Assembly: GCF_019457475.1 (NCBI RefSeq)
Contig: NZ_CP080413.1
Location: 2,480,001-2,544,000 of the forward strand
Origin: Shewanella acanthi
GTDB taxonomy: Bacteria; Pseudomonadota; Gammaproteobacteria; Enterobacterales; Shewanellaceae
Direction of reading: 5' to 3'
Length of the DNA: 64,000 bases
The position numbers and the translations under genes were made by a program. Shown here one piece after another: positions 37,444 to 46,676 of this stretch; the stretch's first letter is position 1, and each line of letters opens with the position of its first letter. The notes beneath the pieces were generated by a model. It saw only the letters and a list, made by a program, of their open reading frames with translations, had not been told where the DNA came from and searched no databases.

Positions 37444-38892
37444 ATGATGTGGTTCCTACTGTGCGTCGGTCTATTGATCGGCGGCTACTTTATCTATGGT
37501 ACTTTCGTCGAAAAAGTATTTGGCATCAACGAGAAGCGTCAAACGCCCGCCTTTAGCAAAACCGACGGTGTGGACTATGTTCCAATGTCTAAGGGCAAAG
37601 TATATTTAATTCAATTACTCAACATCGCTGGGGTTGGCCCAATATTCGGCCCAATTCTAGGTGCACTCTATGGTCCTGCGGCCATGCTGTGGATTGTGAT
37701 CGGCTGTATCTTCGCCGGTGCCGTACACGATTACTTCTCTGGCATGCTTTCTGTACGTAATGGCGGTCAATCTGTACCAAACCTTGCGGGTAAATACCTG
37801 GGTAAGAGTGCGAAACACTTTATGAACGTGTTCGCCATCATTCTGCTGCTGCTTGTTGGTGTAGTATTTATCTCGGCTCCTGCGGGTCTATTGGGTAAAT
37901 TAACAGGTTGGGATGTCAGTATTTTCGTTGGCATCATCTTCGTTTACTACCTGATTGCAACTGTAGTACCCGTTGATAAAATTATCGGCCGCCTGTATCC
38001 GTTCTTCGGTGCATTGCTGTTCTTTATGTCCTTCGGTCTAGCATTTGCGATTATTCTTTCAAACGACCATGCATTGCTGCCAAATGTCCAAGCGGGTGAC
38101 TTCTTCCAAAACCTAAACCCTAAAGACATGCCACTGTGGCCTGCCCTGTTTATCACTATTGCCTGTGGTGCGATTTCAGGCTTCCACGCGACACAATCAC
38201 CGCTGATGGCGCGTTGTGTTGAAAATGAAAGCAATGGCCGTTTCGTATTTTTCGGCGCCATGATTGGTGAAGGGATTATCGCCCTATTATGGTGTGCGAT
38301 TGCCCTGTCTTACTTCCACGGTGTTGAAGGCTTAAGTGAAGGTATGGCGGGTAACCCTGCAAACGTAGTTTATGAAGCATCAACTGGCCTGCTGGGTGCT
38401 ATCGGTGGCTTTATGGCAATCCTTGGCGTTATCATTCTGCCAATCACCTCCGGTGACACCGCATTCCGCTCTGCCCGTCTTATCTTGGCTGAATTCTTTA
38501 ATATGCCTCAAGTGGCACTGCCAAAACGTTTAATGCTCGCTATTCCATTGTTTGTGATTGGCGGCCTGTTAACCCAAGTCGACTTTGGGGTAATTTGGCG
38601 CTACTTTGGTGTCGCTAACCAAGCGACTGCAGTATTAATGCTGTGGACTGCTTCAGCTTACTTACTGCGCCACAATAAGCTGCACTGGATCACCACTATC
38701 CCAGCGATGTTTATGACAACAGTCGTCATTACCTTCCTGCTTAACTCTGCCACTTTAGGTGCAGGTCTGCCAATGACGGTATCAACCATTGCGGGTGTGG
38801 TATCGACCCTAGTGATCACTGCCCTGCTTATTGTTAAGACCAAGGGTAAAGGCGAAGTCGATAGCGATAACGAATTACCGAAAGAAGCATAA
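37444..38892 (+). CDS. CstA-family transporter (BtsT-like)
   Basis: A 482-residue polytopic membrane protein of the carbon-starvation CstA family. Conserved pieces include GKVYLIQLLNIAGVGPIFGPILGALYGP, FHATQSPLMARC and SGDTAFRSARLILAE, in the family order. E. coli CstA and BtsT are about 700 residues; this is the short form. BtsT is a pyruvate/H+ symporter under BtsSR control, and the direct repeats upstream fit that. The start at ATG 37444 has GGGGAG upstream (the open frame extends to 37354). Substrate pyruvate is an inference. Confidence 0.85.
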   Translation: MMWFLLCVGLLIGGYFIYGTFVEKVFGINEKRQTPAFSKTDGVDYVPMSKGKVYLIQLLNIAGVGPIFGPILGALYGPAAMLWIVIGCIFAGAVHDYFSGMLSVRNGGQSVPNLAGKYLGKSAKHFMNVFAIILLLLVGVVFISAPAGLLGKLTGWDVSIFVGIIFVYYLIATVVPVDKIIGRLYPFFGALLFFMSFGLAFAIILSNDHALLPNVQAGDFFQNLNPKDMPLWPALFITIACGAISGFHATQSPLMARCVENESNGRFVFFGAMIGEGIIALLWCAIALSYFHGVEGLSEGMAGNPANVVYEASTGLLGAIGGFMAILGVIILPITSGDTAFRSARLILAEFFNMPQVALPKRLMLAIPLFVIGGLLTQVDFGVIWRYFGVANQATAVLMLWTASAYLLRHNKLHWITTIPAMFMTTVVITFLLNSATLGAGLPMTVSTIAGVVSTLVITALLIVKTKGKGEVDSDNELPKEA

Positions 38893-38923
38893 AACGTAAC
38901 GGATTAGTTAATAGCTACCATTT

Positions 38924-38950
38924 AACGGGCACTTAGGTGCCCGTTTTTTT
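38924..38950 (+). terminator. Terminator of the CstA-family gene
   Basis: AACGGGCAC-TTAG-GTGCCCGTT (9-bp perfect stem) followed by TTTTT. Confidence 0.9.
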
Positions 38951-39022
38951 ATCCACAAGTAGAAACATCTAGCACCGTAAAACTGCTATAATCGCGCCAA
39001 TATTCATCGTGATTAAGACAAT

Positions 39023-39412
39023 ATGACACAGGCAAATAATCCATTACACGGTATCAAGCTGGAAACCATAGTAACCGAATTAGTCGAGCACTACGGTTGG
39101 GAAGAGCTCGCTGAGCGCATTACGATCCGCTGTTTTACCCATGATCCCAGTATCAAATCCAGCCTACGTTTTCTACGTAAAACCGACTGGGCGCGGGAAA
39201 AAGTGGAATATTTGTACCTTAAGATGAAAAAACTGCCCCTGCCTGCGCCTAAAACAGCTGTGGCGCCCATAAAAGCCGCTAATAAATCGGCTAAGCCTGC
39301 TGGCAGGCCTGAAGCTAAAGCGGCATCACAGGTAAATAAAAAGCCTGTTTCAAACACTGCGTCGGATTCGGCTGAACCGATCAACAGCCATATCTGGGGC
39401 AAGCGTGACTAA
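39023..39412 (+). CDS. VF530-family DNA-binding protein with C-terminal tail
   Basis: A 129-residue protein. Residues 6-70 are a VF530 (DUF2132) domain: [21 protein letters not shown]..., [30 protein letters not shown]. The VF530 fold binds DNA in V. fischeri. The 55-residue tail is rich in Lys, Ala and Pro, giving a flexible basic extension not present in the roughly 75-residue family members. The function is unknown. Confidence 0.85.
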   Translation: MTQANNPLHGIKLETIVTELVEHYGWEELAERITIRCFTHDPSIKSSLRFLRKTDWAREKVEYLYLKMKKLPLPAPKTAVAPIKAANKSAKPAGRPEAKAASQVNKKPVSNTASDSAEPINSHIWGKRD

Positions 39413-39620
39413 GCTTTTCTGTATGCTGCTGTAAAATGTTTTAGTGGAATGGTTTAGTCGTTGGTTTTGACTAAACCATTTAAATGGAAACTTTTTACTC
39501 TGCTGTACCAGCGTCTGTTTAATATTGAGCAGCACTCGTATTCATCTCTTCCAATAATCTGCTTCACTTTTTCCGCAACAAGCCGATAGCCATAGGATAA
39601 CTTGTTACGGGATTGCCAAC

Positions 39621-40163
39621 ATGAGTATTGAAGGATTAGGGGACTATCAAACTCTGAGTAACAGTGGTGCGTATCGCCAGACAGAACTTGCTACGTCCAC
39701 GTATTCTTCAACACAAACGCTCAACATCCCACATTATTCAAATCCCGCTAGCCGCTTTTGTGCAACTGAAAGTTCTCAAACCTCATTTTCTGAGACGATT
39801 GATTCTGGAACAATAGTTTCTGAAACAACTGTCACTATCTCCGCAGCAGGTAAACAAGCACTGGCCGCCGAAATCGGCCAAACGCTACATCAACAACAGC
39901 TCAACCGTAGCGAAAAAAGTGCTAAAGCCAATGAGACCAAGGAAAGTGAAGAAGACAGCGTTATCGATAAAGAGATAAAGCGCATCGAGGCACAGATGGA
40001 AGCCTTAAAGGAGATGCTGAATAAACTCGCGGGCAATCAGTCTGAGGCGGCCAAGCAGCAACGTACGCAATTACAACAACAAATGATGCAGCTCAGTCAA
40101 CAGCTGATGGGATTAGTAGAACAAAAGATACGTGAGGCGCAGCAAAAAGCTCCAAATGCCTAA
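39621..40163 (+). CDS. FlxA-like coiled-coil protein
   Basis: A 180-residue protein. The amino half is Ser/Thr-rich and low in structure. Residues about 110-175 form a coiled coil (VIDKEIKRIEAQMEALKEMLNKL, then QLQQQMMQLSQQLM) as in FlxA-like proteins, a flagellum-linked family of unknown role. VTISAAGKQAL resembles a motif seen in similar flagellar-associated proteins. No flagellar gene is nearby, so this link is weak. Confidence 0.6.
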   Translation: MSIEGLGDYQTLSNSGAYRQTELATSTYSSTQTLNIPHYSNPASRFCATESSQTSFSETIDSGTIVSETTVTISAAGKQALAAEIGQTLHQQQLNRSEKSAKANETKESEEDSVIDKEIKRIEAQMEALKEMLNKLAGNQSEAAKQQRTQLQQQMMQLSQQLMGLVEQKIREAQQKAPNA

Positions 40164-40175
40164 ATGCGAACCCAA

Positions 40176-41105
40176 CTAAATCGGAAAACTAAACAATAAA
40201 CGCCAAATATCTAGGCCATCACCGGTTCGATAACTGATGCCGAAACGATCAATGCCAAACATCTCAATGATAATGGGTTTTGAGAACGCCAGCGTTACAC
40301 CCATTTCGATACTGCCCGACACTAGGTTTTGATCCTCCTTATACTGGCTAAAATCCAGTTCGTTAAAATACCAATAGGCAGCGGCAAACAGGCGTGGTTG
40401 CACCTGAATATTCCTCCATTGCCAACGGGGTGAAAGACCTATATCGACACCGGTCTGCAGCACAGCAAATTGATCTGTGACTTTATTAATTTTCTCGCTA
40501 TATCCTGCAAAGTTAAGTCGCGAAACCCAAACACTGTCCTCCCCTGCGAATGAAAAGTCATAAAGATGGCTTACCCCTGTCGCAAGAATTGCCACATTAG
40601 TACTGGCCTCGAAATTAGTTCCAAAACCTAAATCGAGGTATACCTCCATTCGCTGATTCTCACTCGCATGCCAGTGGTGCTCAACACCTGGGGTGACCGT
40701 CATGGTGCCGACCGATGAAGGTAGCTCTCCATCAGCAATGTCTTTGGCCAAATAATCAAAGAAACCAAAAGATAAGGGTAAACGTATCCAGGTTTGACTC
40801 TCACTATTCTTTTGCAGATCGAACGTTAACGGGATACTGACTACCGTCGCATTTTGCTCAGGCGCGCGATAAACGCCCGTACCTAAGTAACTGCCAAAGG
40901 CATAAACGGAATTGGGATTCTTTTGCGCATCGATAGGAAGCTCCGCGATAAAGCTAAATGACGAGGACTGGGGCTGAATTGATGTTGACGCGGTGGATAT
41001 TTCTGAGGCACAAAGTGTAAGTGGTACGGCACAGAAAATAGCCGACAGTAGGAGAAAAGGCGAGGTTTTTATTAAGCGCCAAAATTGTGGTTTTAAACTA
41101 CGCAA
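40176..41105 (-). CDS. Probable outer-membrane beta-barrel protein
   Basis: A 309-residue protein with an amino-terminal signal peptide (LIKTSPFLLLSAIFCAVPLTLCA-S). The mature part is made of alternating hydrophobic/polar strands with aromatic ends (VYLDLGFGTNFEAST, VWVSRLNFAGYSEK, LFAAAYWYFNELDFS), as in transmembrane barrels. The final strand ends IWRLLFSFPI, without the classical terminal Phe. Family not firmly recognised; I infer envelope location only. It is convergent with the FlxA-like gene and 68 bases downstream of ribA. Confidence 0.6.
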   Translation of the reverse strand: MRSLKPQFWRLIKTSPFLLLSAIFCAVPLTLCASEISTASTSIQPQSSSFSFIAELPIDAQKNPNSVYAFGSYLGTGVYRAPEQNATVVSIPLTFDLQKNSESQTWIRLPLSFGFFDYLAKDIADGELPSSVGTMTVTPGVEHHWHASENQRMEVYLDLGFGTNFEASTNVAILATGVSHLYDFSFAGEDSVWVSRLNFAGYSEKINKVTDQFAVLQTGVDIGLSPRWQWRNIQVQPRLFAAAYWYFNELDFSQYKEDQNLVSGSIEMGVTLAFSKPIIIEMFGIDRFGISYRTGDGLDIWRLLFSFPI

Positions 41106-41173
41106 TCAAATCCTGCTCAATTGAGGAAAGGCAGCATAACACTCGTGCTGATACTGCCTATATTGCCCTAGGC

Positions 41174-41785
41174 TTACTCTTCGTCGTTAAAATGATACTC
41201 AGACATCATATGCCCAAGTTCAGTCGACTTAGTCTTTAAATAGGCTTCATTGTAGCGGTTCTTACCTACTTGCAGAGGCACCCGCTCAACCACCTGAATG
41301 CCGATTTCCTTCATCGCCTTCACTTTACGGGGGTTATTGGTCATGAGACGAACCTGCTTGACCCCGATTTGTTCTAGCATCGGCTGGATCATATCGTATT
41401 TGCGCATATCCGCAGGAAAACCTAATTGCTCGTTGGCCTCAACGGTATTGGCGCCTTGATCCTGTAACTCATAGGCACGGATTTTATTTAACAGACCAAT
41501 ACCACGCCCTTCTTGGCGCAGATAAAGGATAAAACCGCGGCCGGTCTCTGCAATATTTTGCATTGCCGTTTGCAGTTGGAAACCACAATCACAGCGTAAG
41601 CTAAACAGTGCGTCACCTGTTAAACATTCAGAATGAATACGGCCTAACATTGGCTCGTCGCTACTGAGGATTCCAAAGGTGAGTGCAACATGCTCCTTGC
41701 CCGTTTGAGTGTCCTCAAAACCGTGCATGGCAAAAACGCCCCAAGGGGTGGGTAATTTTGATGTCGCGATATATTTTATCGACAT
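41174..41785 (-). CDS. ribA: GTP cyclohydrolase II
   Basis: A 203-residue enzyme for the first step of riboflavin synthesis, converting GTP to the pyrimidine precursor. Zinc ligands C54, C65 and C67 (CxnCDC) match E. coli RibA exactly, and the active-site motifs RQEGRGIGL and TNNPRKV are intact. It is the monofunctional form, without a RibB domain. No FMN riboswitch was seen in the 214-base upstream gap. Confidence 0.96.
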   Translation of the reverse strand: MSIKYIATSKLPTPWGVFAMHGFEDTQTGKEHVALTFGILSSDEPMLGRIHSECLTGDALFSLRCDCGFQLQTAMQNIAETGRGFILYLRQEGRGIGLLNKIRAYELQDQGANTVEANEQLGFPADMRKYDMIQPMLEQIGVKQVRLMTNNPRKVKAMKEIGIQVVERVPLQVGKNRYNEAYLKTKSTELGHMMSEYHFNDEE

Positions 41786-41999
41786 GACTTAACCTTAACG
41801 ACTACTCTCATTCCTTGAGACAGAAGGAACATCCATAACTAAAATCAAAATCGGCCAAAATAGCCTGTTGTGCACTTATTCTAAAGCGTTTTACGCAATC
41901 ACGGAATACTTTAGTAATTTTATCAACTATTGCCATATCACTTATTAGGACAAACGGCTGACACAGAAAATCCGTTTGTCCCTATGGCATTAAGCGCAA

Positions 42000-42356
42000 T
42001 TAAAACTTCGCAGGTGCAAACCCTGTCACAACGGTTAACCCCATCTCACGGCCAAGTGCCGTCATTGGGTGAACAACCACCAAACCTTTAACGGATTTCT
42101 TCAGTTGCCCCATATCGGCTTGCTCAGCCTTTGTTAAGGCTCGGCTAAACGGCAGATGTTTAATATCATCGCCTTGACGTTGTAAAACACGGGTTTGCTG
42201 GGTTTTAACACTGTTGATTTGCTTAGTGACTGCAGCGATTTCGCGTTTGAACTGGGCAATCACTATGGCATCGCCACGTTGCTCAGCCGCCGCTAATTTA
42301 CGACGAAACTTATCTAACTTATCGTTTAGCTGCTGCAGCTCTTGCTTTAAATTCAT
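42000..42356 (-). CDS. yibL: YibL family ribosome-associated protein
   Basis: A 118-residue protein homologous to E. coli YibL: an amino-terminal coiled coil (about residues 3-55, rich in Leu/Lys/Glu) and a strongly conserved carboxyl block ALTKAEQADMGQLKKSVKGLVVVHPMTALGREMGL. E. coli YibL co-sediments with ribosomes; its function is unknown. Confidence 0.9.
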   Translation of the reverse strand: MNLKQELQQLNDKLDKFRRKLAAAEQRGDAIVIAQFKREIAAVTKQINSVKTQQTRVLQRQGDDIKHLPFSRALTKAEQADMGQLKKSVKGLVVVHPMTALGREMGLTVVTGFAPAKF

Positions 42357-42467
42357 GTTGTTACCTTAAATTACCTAAGTGGTTCAGTATTATCCATGGG
42401 ATAAAACTCAAACACTGTTTCTAGGAAAGGGATTATAACAGCAAGTTTACGATCCTCGTTACCGCTT

Positions 42468-42929
42468 TTATAACAAACGGATTATTTGATTACTGCTCCC
42501 CCGAAATGGCAGGCTGGGATCCGCTAAACTCTGCTCAAATTTTCCGTCTACCAGCACATCAACGTACTTCAGCACTGCGCGCTGTTTATCACTCAGTTCA
42601 TCCCACACATAACCCGTCCACAGCCAAATATCTTTATTGGGACATTCGGTTTTAACCCGTTTCACTAGGGATAAAATGGTATCCAAATTGGCCGGCAGGA
42701 GTGGATCGCCCCCGGATAATGACAAACCGCGGCGATTAATGCGCGTATCCTTGAGATCGGCAATGATGCGCTCCTCCATGGAGGAATCAAACAAATGCCC
42801 AGAGCGAACATCCCACGTGCTTTGATTATAGCAACCACGGCATTGGTGCTCACAACCAGAAACAAAAAGGGTGACTCTTGTGCCAGGACCATTGACGACA
42901 TCAACGGGATAATATTGGTGATAATTCAT
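42468..42929 (-). CDS. nrdG: Anaerobic ribonucleotide reductase activating protein
   Basis: A 153-residue radical-SAM enzyme that installs the glycyl radical on NrdD. The CxxxCxxC iron-sulfur motif is C26-EHQ-C30-RG-C33 (numbering from the second ATG). I chose ATG 42929 because it matches the E. coli terminus MNYHQYYPVD; a tandem ATG precedes it. It is 83 bases downstream of nrdD in the same direction, so co-transcribed. Confidence 0.94.
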   Translation of the reverse strand: MNYHQYYPVDVVNGPGTRVTLFVSGCEHQCRGCYNQSTWDVRSGHLFDSSMEERIIADLKDTRINRRGLSLSGGDPLLPANLDTILSLVKRVKTECPNKDIWLWTGYVWDELSDKQRAVLKYVDVLVDGKFEQSLADPSLPFRGSSNQIIRLL

Positions 42930-43015
42930 CATCGGTTTCCAACGGGATAAATGGAAAACGCAGCCGAAGGGTCGACTGCGTTAATCAGTGTAACAAGGGA
43001 TACAGGCTAAAAATG

Positions 43016-45133
43016 TTACAGATGTTTGATTCTGCGTTTCACTTCTTCCTGCTTGCCATGGTTAAAGGGCCTTGCATCTGGGCTGCCTAAATAACCACAC
43101 ACACGGCGCGTCACCGATACCCGGCTCGGCTCATGGTTACCACATTTGGGGCAGGTAAAGCCCTTGCTGGTGCAGCTAAATTCACCGGTAAAACCACAGT
43201 CGTAACACTCATCGATTGGTGTATTAGTGCCATAGTATGGCACGCGGCTGTAGCTGTAATCCCAGACGTTTTCGAGCGCTTCTAAATTGTGCTGCATATT
43301 GGGGTATTCGCCGTAGCAAATAAAACCGCCGTTGGCGATTTCAGGGTATGGTTGCTCGAAGTCAATTTTATCGTAAGGATTTACCCGTTTTTCGACATCC
43401 AAGTGGAAGCTATTAGTGTAATAGCCCTTATCCGTTACCCCCTCAACCACACCAAACTGTTTGGCGTCGAGTTTGCAAAAACGGCTACAGAGGCTCTCGC
43501 TCGGGGTGCTGTAAAGACTAAAGCCATAACCGCTCTCCTCCTTCCAAGCCTGAGTAGCGGCCTTAAGGTGGGCAACAATAGCGATGGCTTTTTGGCGCAA
43601 CACTTCATCATCAAACACATGGGTCTTGGTGCCATAAAGTGCATTCACGGTTTCGTGTAGTCCAATATAACCTAATGAAATTGACGCTCGGCCATTTTTA
43701 AAGATTTGAGCAATGTCATCGTCAGCCCGAAGTCGCACGCCGCAGGCCCCTTCCATATAGAGAATGGGCGCCACGCGGGCTTTAACGCCGTTTAAACGCT
43801 CGATGCGAGTATCTAAGGCTTTACGCGCCAGCACTAAACGCTCATCGAGAATGCGGTAAAACGCAGCTTCATCGCCCTTAGCTTCTAGTGCGATACGCGG
43901 CAGATTAAGGCTCACCACACCTAAGTTATTCCGCCCTTCATGGACTAACTCGTTGTTCTCTTTATAGGCGCCTAAGAAGCTTCGGCAACCCATCGGCGTT
44001 TTAAAAGAGCCTGTTACACGCTCAACCTGTTCGTAGTTCAGGATGTCGGGGTACATGCGCATGGTCGCACACTTAAGCGCCATTTGTTTTACATCGTAAT
44101 TGCAATCGCCCGCTTTATGATTAATGCCATCACGAATTGCAAACACCAATTTGGGGAACACCGCCGTTTTACGGTTTTTGCCAAGCCCCGCCATGCGCAC
44201 TTTGAGCATAGATTGCTGAATTAAACGCGACTCCCAGGAGGTCCCTAAACCAAAACCAAAGGTCACAAAGGGCGTTTGGCCATTGGCGGTATGCAGGGTA
44301 TTGACCTCATATTCCAGCGACTGGAAGGCGTCGTGACATTCTTTCTCGGTTTGCGCCGTGGCGTAGGCCTTGGCATCTTTAATCTGCCAATTTAGGGCGA
44401 TTTGGTAATGCTTGTCGTAACTTTTAGCCACGAAAGGCGCCAAGACTTCATCGATGCGATTGATGGTGGTGCCGCCATAAATGTGGCTCGCCACTTGGGC
44501 AATGATTTGCGCCGTAACCGCAGTCGCGGTAGAAATCGATTTAGGGGTTTCAATCTCGGCATTACCCATCTTAAAGCCATGGGTCAACATGCCCGCTAAA
44601 TCAATTAGCATGCAGTTAAACATTGGGAAAAACGGCGAGTAGTCTAAATCGTGGTAATGGAGCTCCCCCACTTCATGGGCGGCCACCACATCCTTTGGCA
44701 GAATATGACTCTTGGCGTAATGCTTAGCCACAATCCCCGCGAGCAAATCGCGCTGGGTGGGGATAACCTTGGAATCTTTATTGGCGTTTTCGTTCAACAA
44801 GGCGGCATTACTTTGCTCGACTAAACCTCGGATTTCGAGGTTGAGTTTGCTGGTCGCTTCACGGCAAATATCACGGTCGTGACGATACTCAATATACTCC
44901 CTTGCAATCGATTTATAGGGGCCTTCCATCAACAGGTTTTCGACCGCATCCTGCAGGTGGTGGATATCGACTTCAGTCAAAGAGGCAACGCGCTCTTTCA
45001 CACAGGCTGCAATCGTTGCGGCATAGTCTGCATCCTCTATCCCAACTGAGCTTGCAGCGGCGATAACTGCATCTCTTATCCTTGTTTCATCAAAAGGTGT
45101 GCGGCAACCATCCCGCTTGATCACGACTGGCAT
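43016..45133 (-). CDS. nrdD: Anaerobic ribonucleoside-triphosphate reductase
   Basis: A 705-residue class III ribonucleotide reductase that makes dNTPs without oxygen. An ATP-cone allosteric domain covers about residues 1-90. The glycyl radical residue is G680 in RRVCGYLGSPDARPF, equivalent to G681 of E. coli. The zinc site CYDCGF...CPKCGN lies just before it. Expression is probably anaerobic, given the FNR-like site 108 bases before the start. Confidence 0.96.
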   Translation of the reverse strand: MPVVIKRDGCRTPFDETRIRDAVIAAASSVGIEDADYAATIAACVKERVASLTEVDIHHLQDAVENLLMEGPYKSIAREYIEYRHDRDICREATSKLNLEIRGLVEQSNAALLNENANKDSKVIPTQRDLLAGIVAKHYAKSHILPKDVVAAHEVGELHYHDLDYSPFFPMFNCMLIDLAGMLTHGFKMGNAEIETPKSISTATAVTAQIIAQVASHIYGGTTINRIDEVLAPFVAKSYDKHYQIALNWQIKDAKAYATAQTEKECHDAFQSLEYEVNTLHTANGQTPFVTFGFGLGTSWESRLIQQSMLKVRMAGLGKNRKTAVFPKLVFAIRDGINHKAGDCNYDVKQMALKCATMRMYPDILNYEQVERVTGSFKTPMGCRSFLGAYKENNELVHEGRNNLGVVSLNLPRIALEAKGDEAAFYRILDERLVLARKALDTRIERLNGVKARVAPILYMEGACGVRLRADDDIAQIFKNGRASISLGYIGLHETVNALYGTKTHVFDDEVLRQKAIAIVAHLKAATQAWKEESGYGFSLYSTPSESLCSRFCKLDAKQFGVVEGVTDKGYYTNSFHLDVEKRVNPYDKIDFEQPYPEIANGGFICYGEYPNMQHNLEALENVWDYSYSRVPYYGTNTPIDECYDCGFTGEFSCTSKGFTCPKCGNHEPSRVSVTRRVCGYLGSPDARPFNHGKQEEVKRRIKHL

Positions 45134-45212
45134 TGTTCAGTTCCTCTCCATCCTGATTAAAATTGATACTACATATAGTGATTACCAGAAATATAAACAC
45201 AATATGTAGACA

Positions 45213-45254
45213 ATTAAGCGCCAATGAAGGGCAAACTTCCTTGATCCAGATCAT
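45213..45254 (-). promoter_or_regulatory. FNR-type operator and promoter of nrdDG
   Basis: TTGAT-CCAG-ATCAT (45241-45254) matches the FNR consensus TTGAT-N4-ATCAA at 9 of 10 positions. On the minus strand a CTTAAT -10-like element (45213-45218) lies 32 bases away centre to centre, the distance expected for class II activation at -41.5. Confidence 0.7.
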
Positions 45255-45568
45255 GAATTTTAAATGGGTTACAAAGAACAAATCAGAACTGCAGCCAAGC
45301 CCAATGATCTAGAAGTCTGTCCTTGACCTAAAAGATAAAGCGGGATAGTAAGCGGTAAAAACAGTGGTTTAGGTGATTAAAGATTAACCTTCATGGTACA
45401 CATAAGCTTGGTAACAAACACGGAGCGAAAGCGCTGAACTCAGATGCGCTACACTGGCTGATACAGGCTTTAATGCAGAAAATACACTATGACTGAGGAG
45501 CTGATTAATCCATTAAAGGGGTATCACCAAGGCGCCACATCATAGTCCCTAGATGCAGCAATCAACTA
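45255..45568. other. Intergenic stretch, no gene seen
   Basis: About 310 bases upstream of the nrdD promoter and downstream of the repeat-containing gene. I see no reading frame with a ribosome-binding site and no clear terminator. Confidence 0.5.
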
Positions 45569-46534
45569 TTAACGTTTCGCTAATGACAGATATTGGCTGA
45601 CTTGTCCCATCGGCGATTGGGCGTTACCCAATAATGCAGCAAACTGCATTGTAATTTGCAGCCCCTGCCATAAACGCCGCTCTATTGTATTTAACTCTAT
45701 TATTTTTAGCTCAGATGAAGATTCGTGGGATTGTGCAGCCTCTAAATTTTGGACTAAGCTGGCATTCTCTACGCCTAGGTACACTGCGCTAAGATTCTCT
45801 GCGCTTAGGTTCTCTGAACCAATACTCTCTGAACCAATGCGCTCTGAATTAGCCCTCTCATCGTTTGGGCTGTCATCATGAGTGCTCTCAAAGTTGAGAT
45901 ACTGGCCGATTCGCCGACTCACCGCATTTGCCAGAGCCGACATTTGATTCGATTGAGCATCTCCCATATTGGCCAGTACCGTTTTGGCATCCTTAAGTGC
46001 TTTAATCATTTCCGGTCGCAAAACCATGATGCCAGTCCTCGTGGAACCATTTGCGTCACGCACTTCAGCCACACCCTCAGATATCAGACTCTCTTTTGCT
46101 GACAATGGCTTAAGCTTGTTATCAATAAAGGTGTTAAGCGATGGTAAGGCACTGGAGTCCTTAAAGCTTGTTGCATTTTCCTCAAGCCTTGCAACCTGTG
46201 ATTGGGTTAACAGCCCTTCGGCATTGGCTTGAGTAAGCACCGAAGGTAAGTTTGCTAGTTTAAAATCCCCCCTAGCAAAATAGACCTCAGACAGCGCTTG
46301 GATCCTTTGGGCTCGCATCGCCCGAGCGGAAAATGCAACCTCTTCACGATTCCCTTTCGAGCTAGCAGTGTTAGTCGCTTGCACATTTTTAGTGCTTGTA
46401 GAAACCGACGTAGCACGCTCGCTTGCCAATGCTTGACCTAAGCCCGATTGCGCTTTGCGGTTAGGTTCAGCCAGTCCATAGGCATCGGCAACACTGCTGC
46501 GTTTAAGGATAAAAGCATTGAGAAGGGAATTCAT
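45569..46534 (-). CDS. Protein of unknown function with pentapeptide-like repeats
   Basis: A 321-residue protein from ATG 46534 (the frame is open to 46804 but overlaps rssA and has no conserved start). It has no signal peptide, is Ser/Ala/Asn-rich and probably cytoplasmic. A block at 45758-45847 encodes six 5-residue units (SERIG, SESIG, SENLS, AENLS, AVYLG, VENAS) from 15-bp tandem DNA repeats. The final part (LWQGLQITMQFAALLGNAQSPMGQVSQYLSL) is helical. I do not recognise the family. Confidence 0.65.
   Translation of the reverse strand: MNSLLNAFILKRSSVADAYGLAEPNRKAQSGLGQALASERATSVSTSTKNVQATNTASSKGNREEVAFSARAMRAQRIQALSEVYFARGDFKLANLPSVLTQANAEGLLTQSQVARLEENATSFKDSSALPSLNTFIDNKLKPLSAKESLISEGVAEVRDANGSTRTGIMVLRPEMIKALKDAKTVLANMGDAQSNQMSALANAVSRRIGQYLNFESTHDDSPNDERANSERIGSESIGSENLSAENLSAVYLGVENASLVQNLEAAQSHESSSELKIIELNTIERRLWQGLQITMQFAALLGNAQSPMGQVSQYLSLAKR
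45758..45847 (-). repeat. Six 15-bp in-frame tandem repeats
   Basis: On the minus strand, units such as TCAGAGCGCATTGGT, TCAGAGAGTATTGGT and TCAGAGAACCTAAGC follow each other. The first four are close copies; the last two have diverged. Repeat number could vary by slippage without shifting the frame. Confidence 0.75.
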
Positions 46535-46676
46535 CGTCAAAAAATGAGTAAATAAAGGCAAAAACAACTGAAAGCAAGATACAAGCCAGTAACCCATTGA
46601 CTTACAACTTATTTGGATGAAAATCGAGCAATCAGACCAAAGGCTTGAAAGCTGATAATCACTTAATCTTGCAGAC

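Noticed and set aside
45758-45847. Tandem repeats as a CRISPR array
   Set aside because: Units are directly joined 15-mers without spacers and are in frame within a coding sequence.
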